From Syntrophales bacterium (lineage in GTDB: Bacteria; Desulfobacterota; Syntrophia; Syntrophales; CG2-30-49-12), in assembly GCA_030018935.1 (NCBI GenBank), contig JASEGZ010000001.1, positions 1 through 33,289 on the forward strand: a stretch of 33,289 bases of DNA, written 5' to 3'. This document shows positions 33,077 through 33,289 of this stretch, piece by piece. The notes below the pieces were generated by a model. It did no database searches. It saw only the letters and a list, made by a program, of their open reading frames with translations, and had not been told where the DNA came from. The translations under genes were made by a program, and so were the position numbers. Positions within the stretch are counted from its first letter, which is position 1, and the number at the start of each line of letters is the position of its first letter.

Positions 33077-33289
33077 GTTTTCTTTCGTGCCATCCTCATG
33101 GTAATGGATCTTCGGTGACCATCAAGACCTTCCAGCTTCGCAAGTCTTGCTGCCTGCTCACCATACCTCTGGAAAGCCCCATCAGAAAAAGACAGTATAC
33201 TAGTACGCTTCACAAAATCATGAACCCCCAGCAGGGAGGAAAACCTTGCCGTCCCCCCTGTGGGAAGTATGTGGTTGGGACCTGCAATA
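33073..33289 (-). CDS. hisD: Histidinol dehydrogenase HisD, C-terminal part (cut by window edge)
   Basis: The 3' end of the gene gives about 72 residues beginning IAGPNHILPTGGTARFSSLLGVHDFVKRTS and continuing with YGEQAARLAKLEGLDGHRRSITMRMARKK before a TGA stop. The AGPNHxLPTGGTARFSSxLGVxDFxKR block is the strongly conserved end of HisD, which oxidises histidinol to histidine; its His/Lys-bearing stretch lies near the active site. The N-terminal bulk lies beyond 33289, so nothing can be said about it. It is immediately followed by the tRNA-Gly promoter. Confidence 0.93.
   Translation of the reverse strand, partial: IAGPNHILPTGGTARFSSLLGVHDFVKRTSILSFSDGAFQRYGEQAARLAKLEGLDGHRRSITMRMARKKT

Noticed and set aside
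33049-33289. Complete small gene between the tRNA and the window edge
   Set aside because: The frame is open at the edge and is the conserved C-terminus of HisD, so it is a cut gene.

Overview
This window looks like a chromosomal segment of a Gram-negative, probably anaerobic bacterium, most likely of the former Deltaproteobacteria (Desulfobacterota, Syntrophales-like). I infer this from the outer-membrane type IV pilus secretin cluster pilMNOPQ, the DUF39 homocysteine-synthesis protein that is common in sulfate reducers and syntrophs, the VKOR-thioredoxin fusion, and the gene order hisD - tRNA-Gly - rimP - nusA - infB - ylxP - rbfA - nrnA - truB - rpsO - pnp - M16 peptidase. The genus cannot be fixed from sequence alone.

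Positions 1-2447 are accessory DNA and the most unusual part. Position 1-49 is the probable end of an IS21-like insertion sequence. It is followed by what I read as a remnant of an integron cassette array. Cassette 1 encodes a small lipoprotein (154-594) and ends in an attC recombination site. That attC is split by a 490-nt group II intron on the minus strand (599-1088) with no reverse transcriptase gene. Removing the intron in silico restores a textbook attC: GCCGAAC at its left end, GTTGGGG at its right end, and an inner inverted repeat with one extra base. The intron has a class IIC domain V (CGC triad) and sits on the attC bottom strand at TTGT/T, as class IIC-attC introns do. Cassette 2 carries a decayed restriction-modification pair: a frameshifted Dam-type methylase and the truncated N-terminus of a neighbouring protein that stops next to miaA.

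Positions 2448-9150 are backbone genes on the minus strand: miaA-mutL, a nitroreductase with a clear sigma70 promoter, an uncharacterised gene, and an overlapping radical SAM-hisH-hisF unit. Positions 9437-13245 are a plus-strand island: a VKOR/DsbA-like disulfide-forming fusion, then arsR-acr3-CDF transporter behind a promoter that carries a perfect 22-nt palindromic operator. This is an arsenite/metal resistance unit.

From 13210 to 33289 everything is on the minus strand. Transcription runs from hisD (partial) and tRNA-Gly(CCC) through the rimP-nusA-infB-truB-rpsO-pnp translation and RNA-decay superoperon. Then come an M16 peptidase, the DUF39 protein, an FtsB-like division protein, pilMNOPQ with a TPR lipoprotein, mutM and an exported protein. 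The intergenic gaps hold several families of short inverted or degenerate repeats. Two of these repeats have become the ends of genes: they encode the C-terminal tails of NusA and TruB. A third supplies the stop codon of the VKOR fusion.
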